Source: Sympetrum striolatum (Eukaryota > Arthropoda > Insecta > Odonata > Libellulidae). Taken from it: 64,000 nt of DNA. Positions 26,425-39,598 of the stretch are shown here, piece after piece. The position numbers and the translations under genes are program-made. Location of the stretch: assembly GCA_947579665.1 (NCBI GenBank), contig OX388350.1, positions 36,675,393 to 36,739,392 on the forward strand, in the 5' to 3' direction. How positions within the stretch are numbered: the first letter of the stretch is position 1; the number at the start of each line of letters is the position of its first letter. Below the pieces are notes generated by a model. The model saw only the letters and a list, made by a program, of their open reading frames with translations. It ran no database searches and was not told the origin of the DNA.

Positions 26425-26545
26425 AAATGAAAAATAGCTAAGAATAGAAATAAAAACACTGTGTCGAAAATTCCACTTAAGTATTTTAATATGCGACCGG
26501 TTTCAGACAAAGCTGTCCATCATCAGGCACAGAGAAAAATAGCTA
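26425..26545 (-). ncRNA. Hammerhead-like motif 5 with best stem I
   Basis: On the minus strand (26495-26527) CTGATGA is followed by an arm containing GACA...TGTC, then GAAA and ACCGGTC. Both conserved boxes are intact. The bases just before CTGATGA (ctgtgc) and just after the cleavage position (gcatat) can form about five pairs including one G-T, which gives a plausible stem I. The copy is flanked by a direct repeat aaaaatagcta (about 26428 and 26534). This looks like one of the two or three potentially active copies. Confidence 0.55.
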
Positions 26546-26549
26546 ATTT

Positions 26550-29500
26550 TAATGTAATTGAAATTTTGTGATCTAAACTGCTTCGCTAAATACAAGATAT
26601 ACAAAAATGAATATGATCGTATTTCTAAAACATGTTATTAAGAGACTCTCACGGAAACCATAGATTTAAAATAACAAACAAAAGAACCTGTTGTTACAAA
26701 GTTTCATCTTTTAGGCATCGGTTGGTGAAAATATAAATTTGTAAGTTTTAAAATGTCTTCAATGCGAGGGCAATAGAAACAGTCTAAAAAGGGCTTTTTC
26801 TGTATAGTAAAGAGCAGCCTTAAATGATTTAGAATGCTGCAGGGTTAGAGTATTTTTGCATTTGATTAATTTAATATCGAGGATTAAAATAAAAATGTAA
26901 GTTTTTAAGATGACGATTATTTCTTTGTAGTTAACGTTGCTTGTTTTTTATGATGGATTGATCCTAATCTTAGAAATAACCTCAGTCACCTGCTAAGCAT
27001 TAAACATCAATTTATACGTAAGATTCTCTCTTAAAAATTGGACAAAGTATTCATTGAATTCTATAATAAGATGCAGAAATAAAACAATAAATTGAAAATT
27101 TCATTTAGAAAATCATCTTCAATATTTTAATTTTTCAAACTGTCCTTCAATCAATAAAAGTGGCAAATTTGAACGAAAAGATTACTTTTTACGTTATTTT
27201 AGTAAAGTAACGGTCTGATTCCACAAGAATGCGTTAAAATTCGTTATCATAGTCTTGCCGTAAATTTTTCACTCCTCAGCAATTCCTTTCATCCAAATCG
27301 GTACCTGATCTCGCTCCTTCCATAATATTCCGACAATTTTACAAAATTCGCAAAAAATACAATTAGAAAACTCTCGAGGAAATTTATCCGTCCTTGGCAG
27401 AGATATCTAAAATATAAATTAAAATACGGAGACGCAAAGGTGCAGATAAACAGGGCCATTTCGACATTCGCATGCATTTCTCTGTTTATAAAGGAGACAT
27501 GTATCAGCTCTGAAACACTTACTTCCTTTTATTTTTCAAGTATTATCTCGGAGGCAAAATGGTTCGCCAAAGGTCAGCGGATTTTTAATGCGTCTCTGCC
27601 CTTTAATTACACACTTTCACGGTATTGAGATTTCCCGGATCAGTTAACAGTAATGTGTGACTTGAATTTTCGCGAGTCAGTACCTATGTAAAATTTTCAT
27701 GACTCCTGTGATTTACGTATGCATTGTCACAGGACACATCACGTTTGCATTTTCAGGAAACGTTATCTGAGGTTCATTTTCTTTAAAGCTTATTATATCA
27801 AATAATATTGGAAGGGCCTAAGATAACGTAAACGCAGATCTCCTGCCTCACTTAGATTGATTCAGAGTGGTTCTCAAACTATTAACTAACAATTCAAACT
27901 AAAAGAAATGAAGTATTTTTCCATAGATTTTGATGTTCTGATGTTGCCATTTTTCCTTTCGCTCAGATTTAGGGTAACGAAAGAATAAATTTGATAAAAT
28001 TCTAAGGGAAACCTTTTCCAACAAGTCTATCTTCAGTTTAAGTAAGGATTGAATAAAACTAGATTGGTCAAGATATATCTTTTCTGTTTTTCATTAAGTC
28101 CCAATAACTTTCTATATTTCTTAAAGTAAATCAACCATATCGCGATAAGCCGAGTTAGAACTTAAGGTATCCAAACTGAAGCACTTCGTTTGGTAATACC
28201 GAACTTGGTGATATCACCCTCGTTTATCAGTTATCTCTCTTTTCTCCAATCATTTAACTTTCACTCATAGAGTGTCATGCAGGCCGGTATAATATATTAT
28301 GTAGTATGTACGTAAATATTAACGTATATCTGCTCACTGAAATGTTAAAACGAAACAATGAAGGAGGAGCAAAATATAAGAAATCAATTTTCCTATAGTA
28401 CAATATAATGGAAATGGGAATAAGAGGAAGTGAAATACAAATATTAATAATCGAAGAAGAACTCGGATGTTTCACCTAGTACTTTTAATTTGAAAACATT
28501 ATTGAAACTAACAAAGGTGTTTCATGAAGGGCAATGGCGTAAAATAGATTCACCATTAATTGAAATAGAGTGAAAAAGACATACCGCTGAATGAAAAAGA
28601 ACAAACAAAAAACAAGTTTTTATCTTAAATCCGTAAGTGTAACAAAGATGGAAACTTTACAAAAAACACATTCTTTTGCTTCGTAGTTTACGAATATTCA
28701 ATTAGAATTAGAGAGCGCTTAAATAAAAAAGCGCTGCTTGTGATTTGGCGTGCTAATTTGAGTCTATTTAAACGAAATTTAAAAAAAAACCTTCGTTGAA
28801 ACAATATCCTCCGCACCTCTTTTAATGATAAATACAACTTTATCTTAAATAATGCTTAAAAATTCCAGAATCAACAAATTCCTTTCATCAAGGTAACAAA
28901 GTCTCAACATTTTTCACTCATTCAATTCGACCTGCATTAACATTTATTTTGTGTCGGAGTCTTTTCGAAACATAAGACTGCAAGTATCCAATTGAAAAAA
29001 ATGAACTGTCCCATTAACGTTATCAATCGGAAATACCACACGCCAATCAGTTGGGAATGCTTTTCAATGATGGGAAATGGATTGACCACATGTATTTCTT
29101 GTTTTGAGGCGATTCCCTTTCTATTTTATCTCGGCTTCAGACAAGCATGAGATGCACCAGCCTCCCTCGGCATATAGAGTGACAAAGGGAAGTCGAGCAG
29201 CCGGCTTAAATACGGGCTTCGGTTTTCGACCACGCTCTCCAAATCCGGCGAGAATGAAGTTCGCTGCACCAACTCACAGCACCCACAAAACCCTATACTG
29301 AATGGAAAGGGAGACCAGTGTATTCTAACTTCGTATGGGAACTGCTTTGACTCTTGCTTTGGCGAAAATTTTGAAAGAGTGAAATCATATGCAACGTTTT
29401 AATACACCGTGGTAGGCTTTCCGCTAGATAGACGCTGCTGATAATTATCAATGGCAATATGCGGTAAATATATAAGGAATATCGCAAACTGACCGACAAC

Positions 29501-30950
29501 TAAAACTAAATGACTACCAAATTCATCACAATTAACTGAAAGTTAAGAATATCGCTTCAGCGAAAAATAAATTCAGTTCATTTATACATTTTTAATACAA
29601 ATTTAATAAATCTATTAATCCTCCCGATCTTTCGTGTCATTTTTATGGACATGTATCTGGTAATTATAATGTAACTCTATTCTAGGTAAAACGAAAATTC
29701 TCGGAATTTTCATTTCAAATAAAATAATATTCTAAATCATAAGAGAAAGCGAGTTTCATTTAATAAGACATTTTGTGAGTTGTGGAACTTATATTTGAAG
29801 ACTACCTATAGTTGCTCTTGAAGTAAAAGAATTTAATTTACGGAGGTTTTTATGCATATTTTTTTGGAATGTAAGATAGGATAGGGCTCAGACAAGTTGA
29901 GACACCAAAGCAACCATCTCCTAATTGCTGAATTTAAAAGTTTAACTATTAGAGCATGATAATTCATTTGTTACGCAATGTTATCTGCAAACTGTTGCTT
30001 TCATTTCCATTTTAATATTCAAGTGATCTCGGTGTTTGAATTGTAATTACACTCCCCCTTCATAAGTGAATTTTCACCGTCTATTCCAAATTTCGCATGA
30101 TTATGGAATGAGTGCACAAGTACGCCTCTATCTCGTCTGGATTGTAATCACAGGGGGAAACAGCAGTTTCTGGAAGATAATCATCTTTAACACGCCAACG
30201 AATGGAATTAGCGGGGAGGCCGGAGAAGGTCGATGAACTCTATTTTCGACCCCTCTCGTTAAGGGATGAAAATAAAAATCGCCGTGGAGGAAAGCAATTG
30301 GAAAGTGGTCTTGGATTTTTGCAATGTCCACCTTCTCGACGCAGGAACTATTTTAGCTGGGAGCTGAAGTTGATGTCTAATTAAGCCAGGGTAACGATCC
30401 GTTTAACGCTCTCGCGCCAGTAGCGGAATTGGAAGAGATCCTTGGTCCTTTCCACTGAAAGGATTCTCAATCTTGAAGTTTCCGACAATGTTTTGGAACT
30501 ACGACCACTAAACCAATACTTGACTAATGAATGGGAACAAGTAAATTTTCAAAATCTGGAAATTGGTATTGCTAGTGAGTTGAACTCCCTATCAACCTTT
30601 GCAGTTCTTTTGAGAATGTGGAATAGTTTCTTATCATTCTTATAGGAATGATGGAATCATTCTTCATGTAAATAGTGATATTCACATGTTAATCAAAATA
30701 TGTTCTCTTAAAATGTTGGTGGTTGTTGATTAGTTTTAATTTGCACATTCTATTTCTGTTCCGTATATCTGTTTTGTGCCTATAATTATATCTCACTATA
30801 AGCAGTAAACAAAGTTATATTAAACTGCTTATTCATTGAATAAATAGATCATCTAATATAAAATTTATTCTTAGAAATCTAACTACGAGAATAATTCGTA
30901 TAACGTTGGTTAAAATGTTTTGAATGTAATCTACCTCTGAAAAGTTGTCT
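26550..30950. other. Intergenic, no recognised gene
   Basis: AT-rich throughout. A small hairpin, agcgctt...aagcgct, lies near 28717-28736. Short ORFs (for example 29104-29301, 30128-30384) have no recognisable domain. No RNA gene or element ends were identified. Confidence 0.4.
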
Positions 30951-30954
30951 TCGT

Positions 30955-31165
30955 TGTATCATTAGCTATAAAAATTTGCGACCTCCCTGTTATATAGACT
31001 GTTATGATATTGCGAGGAAGATCAGGGAAATAAATGCTAAAACGAATCGATACAAGAATTTTTCCGCGAAAGATAAAAGAAAGCAATCGCTCAGGGAAGT
31101 GGAGGCATGGTGCTTACATCCCCTGCCAAACGCCGAAAGACGGCTTGTAGGGACCTTACATAGAC
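30955..31165 (+). mobile_element. Truncated CR1-like LINE 3' end
   Basis: Plus-strand translation gives RPPCYIDCYDIARKIREINA and then TNRYKNF, matching the extreme C-terminus of the LINE ORF2 at 58.1 kb (PPCYVGRSDNDRKLREIDA, TNRFRDSFF). The following 3' UTR words, ccctgccaaacgccgaaag and cggcttgtaggg, match the LINE 3' UTR. It lies opposite in orientation to the full copy and is heavily diverged. Only the last 200 bases or so are kept. Confidence 0.7.
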
Positions 31166-31169
31166 TTAT

Positions 31170-34100
31170 GAAGTAGTTTCATTTAGACTTATTTTCGTAC
31201 AATACTTTTCTGAGAAAGGAGACTTTAGATGATATGCCATTATCATAATCATAACATCTACCTGTAACTCTCATATAGAGGGTATTCCTTTCTACAAATG
31301 GTAAGTATATATATTTTATTATAATAAAATCTTAAGTCTAAAGAAATATTACTCAGAACAAGTAAGAATGGTTGTGTCTTCAATTCAATTGTCAGTCATT
31401 TCTGAACGTCTATAAATTCTTGAATAAAGATGTCCTTAGAATTTAAATGTTGTGTAATGTATTTTTGCGTAAATAGTAATTAAACTGGAACATATCTATG
31501 CGTTTGTATGCCACGCCCTCTAGAAGAAGAATACGAAATCTCAGAATATATGCAGGGAAGATGATTATTTGGTGGGTTATTAGTAAGATGAATACAAATT
31601 AGCAATCCTCGTCCAAACGAAAGGAAACGAACATATTGTTTCTTTCTTATCTAATTATAAACCTCTACAATTAGAGGAACAGAGATGAAGCTGTTCTCAT
31701 AAATCCCTACAAGCATCACAAAGAAGCTAAAAAGTTTAGAGATGTTGCAGCGTTACCTCATGTAGTCTTGTAAAATATTTTTCCGTTGCTCAACTTTTCT
31801 CAGAAACGTGGGATAAAGAGAGGAAGAGGACGCTGAGTTACAACGCTTGGTGAGATGCGATTGTTTTGCAGTACGTGACGGGATATGGGTCAAAACCTAT
31901 ATAACTTGAGAGACACTGACTGACTGACTGCATGCTCCCTTGTTAAAAACCCTTCTCTTGATGCTAAACTGGACCACCCAAGTGCGGCCGGGTGTTCCCG
32001 GGACAGCTAGGCGAGGGAGAGGGAGGTTGAGGGAGTGGAGGAGAAAAGAAAATGCATGAGATCGAAAGAAAACACAAAGAAGAAAAACATTAGGAAGAAA
32101 AGATGACGGAGTATAGATAGGGCTGGGAAAATTAGAGGAAAAGATTTAGCGGCAAACAAATATGAAATATGCCTAAAAGATTTAGAAGAGTGGAAAATAA
32201 AGGAAAGATAAAACTTGCTAGTAAAACATCACCAGTTTGAATGTTTAGTTTACTTGATCGAAAGAAATTACGAAGAGCGAACTGGGTTGATTTACTCCAT
32301 TAACTACGGAGCATTCAACAAGTACATTCTAAACTAAGATTCCACTCTTAATTTTTTTCTCTATTTTTAACTAATGCGTTAGTATTATCCCTGGTTCTTT
32401 AACACACTGATGATATTGAAACTGAATTTTGCATTATTTAAACTCATTTGTTTTAACATTATTTTTTCTATAATAGTTACGTATGTATCACACTAATTTA
32501 AGCAGCGAATGTAAATCAAATCGTGCAACATATATCTAGAATTTAGACTTAAAGAAAAATCACATGTGCGTAATAAGTTGAAGCTAGAGAATTTATTTCA
32601 CAGGAATCATTATCTTGCATACTTACATTTTTTTCTGACATTCTGCATTAACTATAAATTTAATGTAAAACAAAAATTGACAATCAACCACACACGAGTT
32701 GCAAAACCCTTGTCAATAAGAAATATGTGAGACTCATCAAATTAATTTTATTCCAAAACACATAATGATAATTTAATTTAAACTGAAGATGATTCGCTTG
32801 AAAATAAAATAGGTATTTAGGCTTCAATTTATGAGAGATTAATTGACCCATTATTTGAAATTATTCGATGTGAGCTTTCTAAAATGACCATGTATGAGGT
32901 TGTGCACACAAGAAGGGTGGGTATTTGTTTGTGCTGCGCTAATGGTAAATCTCATTAAGAAGTACAGGCAGATCCATTTATTTACAGATTAAAATGTTTT
33001 ATCGAAAAAACAAATTTAGCGATACAAGTTATTTTCTGAGGGACTCAGGGTATATGTCATGAGAGCGAAAGTTCTATCACCAATACTTATTTTAGAAAAA
33101 TATTGTAAATTGTATTATTAAATTAGAATTATAGATCATAGATGTTGATACTAGACATCAAAAGAATTCTTCTTCATGAGAGTGAAGTATTGCAAAACTT
33201 TTCTATTCTCTTAAGCTCGTCTTGGTAACGAACGTACCGTAGTGTTAACCTTTGCCTTGATTGTAATCGAATAAAATTTGAAATAATTTATATATTTATT
33301 TAAATAATTTGAGTAGCAAAAATATATCTTAATTAAATAAAAAACTATAAAAAAATATTTTGGTTACATTATCTACGAAAATGCAACTTTCGAAGAACGG
33401 CATCAAGTTAGCTACAAAAGGCAGTCTTGTAAGTAGGTAACCTCGTCTCGATTCATTGCGGAAACCGTTAGTTGTTGTTTACTTCCACACTGCAAGTAGT
33501 AGCATGGCCTGTTGGCAACGGAAACAATGGAGAAAATTAACGGAATTCAACAGCAAATATTATAAACATCGATCATATTAAAGAAGTATAATACTTAGTG
33601 ATTCCACAGAATAATAATAATAATAGTATTGTATGTTAAACTACTTTAGTATGGTTCCATTCAATAAAGTCGAGCTTGGAAATATTGGATTTAAAATCAA
33701 TCGCACGAGGATTCGTAATTGGGAGGTATAGGTATTCTAGCATAATTTACAACTTGCTGCGACAGTTACAGAAAAGAGGGGGTAGGGATAAGAAAAATTA
33801 GAATATCCGAAAGAGGGCTAAAGGGAGGATGTCAGGGGATGCTCTGAGAAGATGACTGTTAGAAGGCGATGACAAATACGAGGAAGAGAGAAAAGAAGGA
33901 ATGGAAAGGCAAAGGTGGGGGTGGACGGAAACGAAAGGAACTCCTTTCGAAAACAGTCTGCGTCGTTCGCAAGATCGCATGCAATATTCCGTGAGAGACC
34001 GTTAGGACAAAAGACTTGTAATCCGAAGACCGACGCGGCCTATATTTTTTTCCTGTTTTTACCCATCCCTCGAAACTTTTCCCGAAGCATTTTTTTCGTC

Positions 34101-35870
34101 TCGCACGAAGAGAAAAGTTAAGTATCCGACGGCGGAACTCTCGTTACGTGACGCACGCTCGTGCACAGAGAGAGGACAGATAGGAACCCCGCGACGCCAA
34201 AATAAAACAAATCTCTGCGTTCGTTTTGTTCCCGTGGCCTCTCCTTCGAGAGTGGTCTGGGTTAAGGATGTCAGTCTGAGGAGAGGTCTTAAGGGTGAAA
34301 AATTGAGAAGGTTTTTAAGGAGCAGCGTTTCGCTCATTTTTATTTCTCCTTTGAGAGAGTTTTAAAATAGAGTATGGCTCTCGAAAGTGGTATGATAACT
34401 GGGGGGACTGATTCATCGCCGAGCAGTTGCATGATTTTTTCCCCGATGGAATTCCGTCGCTTGAAGGTTGGCGGATGAACGAATTTAGACTTAATTATTT
34501 AAACCTTCGTAATGAATACGTTTTGGTGCATGTTGAGGTGTAAGAGGACAACGCAATTAATTTCGTGATATTAATTTCCTGGGTTTTATGCGGAGCATCT
34601 CGTGTACCGTTAACTAAGTCGTACTCAATCACGCAACCGCATTCTTTTCTTTATATTTCCTCTTCAAACGGATGGAGCAATTCACTTCTTTGTTTCACAT
34701 TATTAATAATTAATTCACTGATACTATAATAAAAATGAGTCTTCTTATGTATAATTGCATTCAATATCATTAAAATCAATATCATTCTGCATTTTGAATC
34801 CCTGAGGCACTAAAATGAATTCATTTAATTTCTATAATTTTCCTAATGGCTTCAAAAAGTTACACAAGAATTAATTGATTTAATTTGATAAGAAATATTT
34901 AATTTTATACGCAAACATTGAATAACATTTACTCATTTACCTGAGAATTACCAGAATATTGCAGAAAATGAAAAATAAAAACAATTAATTTTATCTTTTT
35001 CATTTGATTTTTTCCAGCCTGCTATTCCTTTACAGAGTAAATAAATATTATTATAGAAGAGGTTTCGTAGTATATTTTTCATTTCAATGTCTCATAATTG
35101 TAAAGATATAATTAGGTATGAGTTCACCTTTATGAAGATGCTTTAACATTAATAGAATAATATTTTTGTAAAAAACAAAATGCAATATATCGGATGGTTA
35201 ACGGGAAATTGATTTAAATGATTAGATATTAGAAGTGCACATTGGGCACAGAATGGCAATGATTTAGAACAGCTACACTTTTATAATTTTTCCTCCATTT
35301 ACTCTCGAAAACAGCTAATTTTGTTTTATTTATAAATTTGTTTGTATTTTTCCTCGACTTTTAACGTGCTTCCAGGCAAAAAGTTAGAAAACCTCTTTTC
35401 TCCGCCTAATGAAAAGCTTACTTTGATGTTTATGTTTTTTTAAAATATATAATTGAAAATATTGAATGTAAAACGGCAATGATTTAGAGCAGTTTCATTT
35501 TCATGATTTTTTTCAATTTTAACGCTGAAATAAGGTAACGTTTTTTATGTGATGTTTATTAATATTTATATTGAGTAATAAAAATTGTCGTATTTCTCCA
35601 TAATTAATATCATGGATACATTTCCGTAATTCTGCATTGAATAAATTTTAGAACCAATACAATTTGAATTAAAACGCTCCATCTTGGAAATAAAACGGCT
35701 GGCAATTCAAAAGCTTTCCAATTGCATGAAAATCAGCCGCGTTACATCACCGCCCTTAAGTAGAAGAAAGTACACTTCGCGAATAAAAAAATCCCTCACC
35801 GTGAATTGGAGAGGAATGGAAAGTGAGGATCGCATCTTGACAGCGGTGCATACATCGTCACGATAGAGCA
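31170..35870. other. Intergenic; purine-rich tract and (AAT)n
   Basis: About 32005-32110 is purine-rich (cgagggagagggaggttgag and following). An (AAT)n run lies at about 33609-33626. A small actg repeat is at about 31915-31930. A GC-richer patch at about 33800-34340 opens motif-free ORFs on both strands. No gene recognised. Confidence 0.4.
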
Positions 35871-35879
35871 AAAGCAGTT

Positions 35880-36380
35880 TGAATCATTTCCACAAAAGGA
35901 TCCCCGGAGTGGGAATTCTCTTTTCACACCGTTTGCGGGTCTTAACCACTTTTCGCTGCGGAGTGAAAATTACTTTTGGGAGTGAGAGAGCTATGTGCGC
36001 TAAATTACCTTTGCTCGCATGTTCGAATGCGAGAGGGCGGTCCCACGATAAAAAATTCAAAACGACCTTTCGCGTAACGAGATGCCGGGCTCATATTGCC
36101 CTTGTCCTTGGTTCGCATAATGCGTGATTTTCGCCTCGCGTTTTCTGGAGTGAACCTCTTTCGGGCGTGATGCGCTCACGCGAGTTGCACACGCAGTCGC
36201 GCACATGTGCGGGCTATTGTTTCGCCTCTCTTTTTTACTATCGCCTCGTCAACATCTCTGTCGAGCCGTAAAGTAAACGCGATTTACTGCCATCCCGAAA
36301 GTTTCCCGACGCATGAGGTCGCGTTTAATTAATGTCTCCCGCGGCGAAAGTCTGGGATTTTTATGGACGGAGATACTGTC
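35880..36380. other. CpG-dense patch
   Basis: Unusually many CG dinucleotides for this window (for example gatgcgctcacgcgagttgc, cagtcgcgcacatg, tcccgcggcgaaag) over about 500 bases. It could be an unmethylated CpG patch, a promoter or a conserved non-coding element. I cannot assign it. A short ORF (35879-36127) there has no recognised domain. Confidence 0.25.
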
Positions 36381-37250
36381 TAGCTTAAAAGCAGCTAATG
36401 AATTGCGTATCTGGTTCCAAATTTACGATAACGTATTGCCTTTAATTAGTTATGATTAATTGGCGACTGCATCGAGGGAAAGCTGTAAACTGAAGCATTC
36501 TGAATATAGATCAGTGGTCTCCACTCAATGTGCCTTGACGTTCCTATCGATCAGCTAACTCCGAATTTTCATAATACAATCAGAATTTTTAATTCTCTCA
36601 CCTATTCTTCCCTCCCCTTTTCTGGTAATATAATTACCTTCATTTAAACCTCTGCTTCCCAACAATTTATCTCTTTCTGTTTTTAATTGCAGTCTAAATT
36701 CACATTTAAAAAGAAGAAAAAGGCACGTTTAGTAAGACATTTTATTATTTTCAGAGGCACTCCTATTAAATAAACAGATATATCTCAAAATAATACGCGC
36801 ATGATATTGAAATTCGAAGTAAATTTGTTTTCGCTTTTAATGAGACAAACTTGGCAACTCTTTAAGTCAAACCAGAATATACGACGATTGGGGAGCACTT
36901 GTTTTTTTACAATTTTATTTCTAATTTTAAAATAGGAAATATAATAATTATATGTATATAATTTTATAATTAATATATAATTTTCAAAATTATTCTGATT
37001 TTTCTCATTTCTTAGGCCTATCTCTAACAAGATAAATCTTCGAACTAAAATGGGTAAGTGCGAAAGAGGAGATTTTTTACAAGTATCCGGTCCCCTTAAG
37101 AGACCGTGATCGGTAATACCGCAAGGATGGACAGTGCTGGAAAATTGATAGTGATAGAGGTATTTATTTATTAGAATCAGATGATGAGGAAGAAAGAGTG
37201 AAGAATTAACGACACGGAATCAGGCGTAACTTTGCGGTAATTATTAATTC
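36381..37250. other. Intergenic; possible hAT-type terminus at 36512
   Basis: The word cagtggtctccac at 36512-36524 resembles the CAGTGGTYTCCAA start of hAT elements, but no partner end was found. The remainder is AT-rich with no gene. Confidence 0.25.
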
Positions 37251-37253
37251 TAA

Positions 37254-37390
37254 CAAAATCCATATTGAGGAATCTTTTACTAAACCATAGAAAAAGTATA
37301 GAAACGACCATGGTATCGCAGCATGGCTGGTCATGGTCGTTTCTGTACTTTTTCTGTGGTTTAGTTAAAGATTCCTCAATGTGGATTTTG
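37254..37390 (+). repeat. Long hairpin, 59-bp arms
   Basis: The arms are 37254-37312 and 37332-37390 with a 19-base loop. Comparing the left arm with the reverse complement of the right gives four differences in 59. Three place T opposite G, which would be G-U wobbles in a plus-strand RNA, and one is T opposite T. The structure would fold as a near-perfect 59-bp RNA duplex if transcribed from the plus strand. It could be a foldback MITE or a hairpin-RNA (siRNA/miRNA-like) locus. No ORF of note. Confidence 0.75.
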
Positions 37391-37496
37391 AGTGAAGAAT
37401 TATTTCCTTTCATTATTTGGAGAATGGTCAATCGGTTATTACTCAATAGCATTGAATGAGTGAAAATGATTACTTACAATACTTACAAAATAAATT

Positions 37497-38724
37497 TATA
37501 TATATAAAGCAGAAATTCTGTGGATTGTTTGTTTGTCTTGGATTGGAGTCCACGCCGTTTGCCCGATTTGTCTCAAACTTTGCATACGTGTCCTCTGATA
37601 TCAGGAAGGAAGTACTGTCGCATTTTTAAATTCAAGAATTTTGCTGGGTCCGAATCAAGATCGCTCAGATAGATTTTCATAAGGAATACACGTAAGCTTC
37701 ACTTTTATCGGTTGCAGGCTTTATTTCTTTTGAAGAATTAAATTAGAAGGAATAGTCGTTCAGAGTTGAGACAAACGCCAAAAGAAAGAAAATTGAATGA
37801 AGATTTTTATTTTGGTCGTGGAATCTTACTTTCGATTAGAATTAGCGAGAATATCGGTAAAATATAGAAAACTTTTGTGAAAATTCGAGGCTATAAACAA
37901 CTCATCCCCCTGACGACCGATCCGATCGAACCGATTGTTGAATCCTAGCTCATGTTTTATCCCGTAAAAAAACTCGAGGACTTTAGGCCCATATAACTGA
38001 TGATTGAAGAGGAAGGTATATAATATGGATAAGGAGAAATTTTCTGTAAGAAGGTAACCAGCAATTGCAGGTTCGTAATTACAGTCAGGAGATTACCAGC
38101 TCATGGATGAGGAAAGTTAGATGTCTTGTATAATATAAAGCAAAAATTATGTGGGTTTGTACGTATAAAATAAATAAATATAAGATAAAACTTCCTAAAT
38201 TTCCAAATGTATGTCCTAAATCTCTTAATATTTTTTCGTCCCATCCGATTTTTCCTCATTCCGGTAAATAATTTACCGTTATTTCAGCTAATCTCTATCT
38301 GTCTATTCCGTTTTTTCATTCTGCTCTAGATGATTCGAAACACTTTTAGGCATTACTGATTGGGAGACAAATTTCCGAAAAAAATACGAAAGATAAAATA
38401 TTCCTTTTTTTAAGCTCCTGTAATATTAAAGCAAGAATAAAATTCCCTGCTTTACTAAATAAAATATATTTATTTATCATGAGAAATAACAGTTCGTGGA
38501 TTTTGTCTTCTTCGTAAATCCGAAATATCTTAGGATTCTTTTGAATGAGAAACTTACTATTCAGCAATGATATTAGGGAAGGACATACATTTGGAAATTT
38601 AGGACATACATAGCTTGGGATTTTAGACTGTATTCTAAAGGGAATTTAAGCATTACACGACTGGCAACTTGAATTTAATCTACTTCTATATTCCCCGTTG
38701 AGAATCAACGGGCGCTTCAGCTAG
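37497..38724 (+). mobile_element. Non-autonomous Helitron
   Basis: The 3' terminus has the Helitron signature: an 8-bp stem CCCGTTGA/TCAACGGG with loop gaa (38694-38712), 8 bases, then CTAG (38721-38724) followed by T, consistent with insertion between A and T. The 5' region has the usual look (tatatatataaagcagaaat, then tgtttgtttgtc). A second 5'-like block (taatataaagcaaaaattat) sits at about 38132, which suggests a nested or rearranged copy. No Rep/helicase coding remains. The exact 5' base is uncertain because the expected TC is not clear. Confidence 0.65.
38194..38603. repeat. 24-bp perfect inverted repeats inside the Helitron
   Basis: cctaaatttccaaatgtatg plus tcct at 38194-38217 is repeated exactly in inverse orientation at 38580-38603. 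They enclose about 360 bases without coding potential. This may be a foldback element nested in the Helitron or part of the Helitron itself. A small palindrome, ggtaaataatttacc, lies at about 38262-38276. Confidence 0.6.
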
Positions 38725-38729
38725 TTAAA

Positions 38730-39598
38730 TATATAATAAAAAAGACAAGATTGCCGTGAAGAAGGTCTGCTTGTTGTCTTCTGAATTCCCTTTTAGACGC
38801 ATCTGTCTGACTTTTAATTCTAGAATTATCAGGGAACGATATATTCATATTCCGTAATCTTTCGACAAGATCAAATTTACAATGGATGAAGCTTTTTCCT
38901 GAAGAGACTGTTCATTGAATTGAAACGCGTAAACATCTCTATCTTCAGTTAGAATAGCGGCGGGCATAATATATTCCCCTTGAGTCGTATTTTCCCAAAC
39001 CACTCGAGTATTTCCCAGAGAGAGAAACGGACACCAAAACATCCTTCAATACTTACTCTCGAGCACGTAAGAAAGGTCCTTTAACCTCATTCGCGTCCCA
39101 AAACAACGCATCTTTCGGAACTTTAATAAGGCGCACAAAGACGCGGGGGCATAGTGAGAGCTATTATATCAATACGAGGACAGAGGACGGCAAGGGGAGA
39201 ATGCACGTTTGGGAAATGTGAGCGGTTGAGAAGAATGTGAAAAGAAGCCCGTATAAAAGAGATAAAATGGAAGAGAATGGGGCAGATAGTGGGATGGGAG
39301 AGATAGAAGTAGGGATAGTTCACATCCGTAGACGTGTAGGCCCTTGAAACGCGCGCTAGGTTGAAGTGATGTAGAAATGGAGAATGGAGTGGAAAAAATC
39401 GGTGAAGCGGGGAAAGACGTGGAGGGGGTCGCAGGTGGTAGGGAGCGTCTAGGAAGGAATAGAATGGGTATTATCTCCTTTGTCCTCGATCCATGCCCTC
39501 CGCTCCTTAAGATTTCTGTGTGACACCGCCTCCGTACCGGCGGAATTTCTTTCCGATGCTTGACGTCTATTACATCAGAGCCATCCGAGAGACATCAG
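38730..39598. other. Intergenic, no recognised feature
   Basis: Mixed composition; purine-skewed around 39170-39470. Short ORFs without motifs. No repeat or RNA recognised. Confidence 0.35.

Noticed and set aside
37254..37390. Bona fide microRNA precursor
   Set aside because: The 59-bp near-perfect arms are longer than a usual animal pre-miRNA. Kept only as a hairpin or foldback with possible hpRNA activity.
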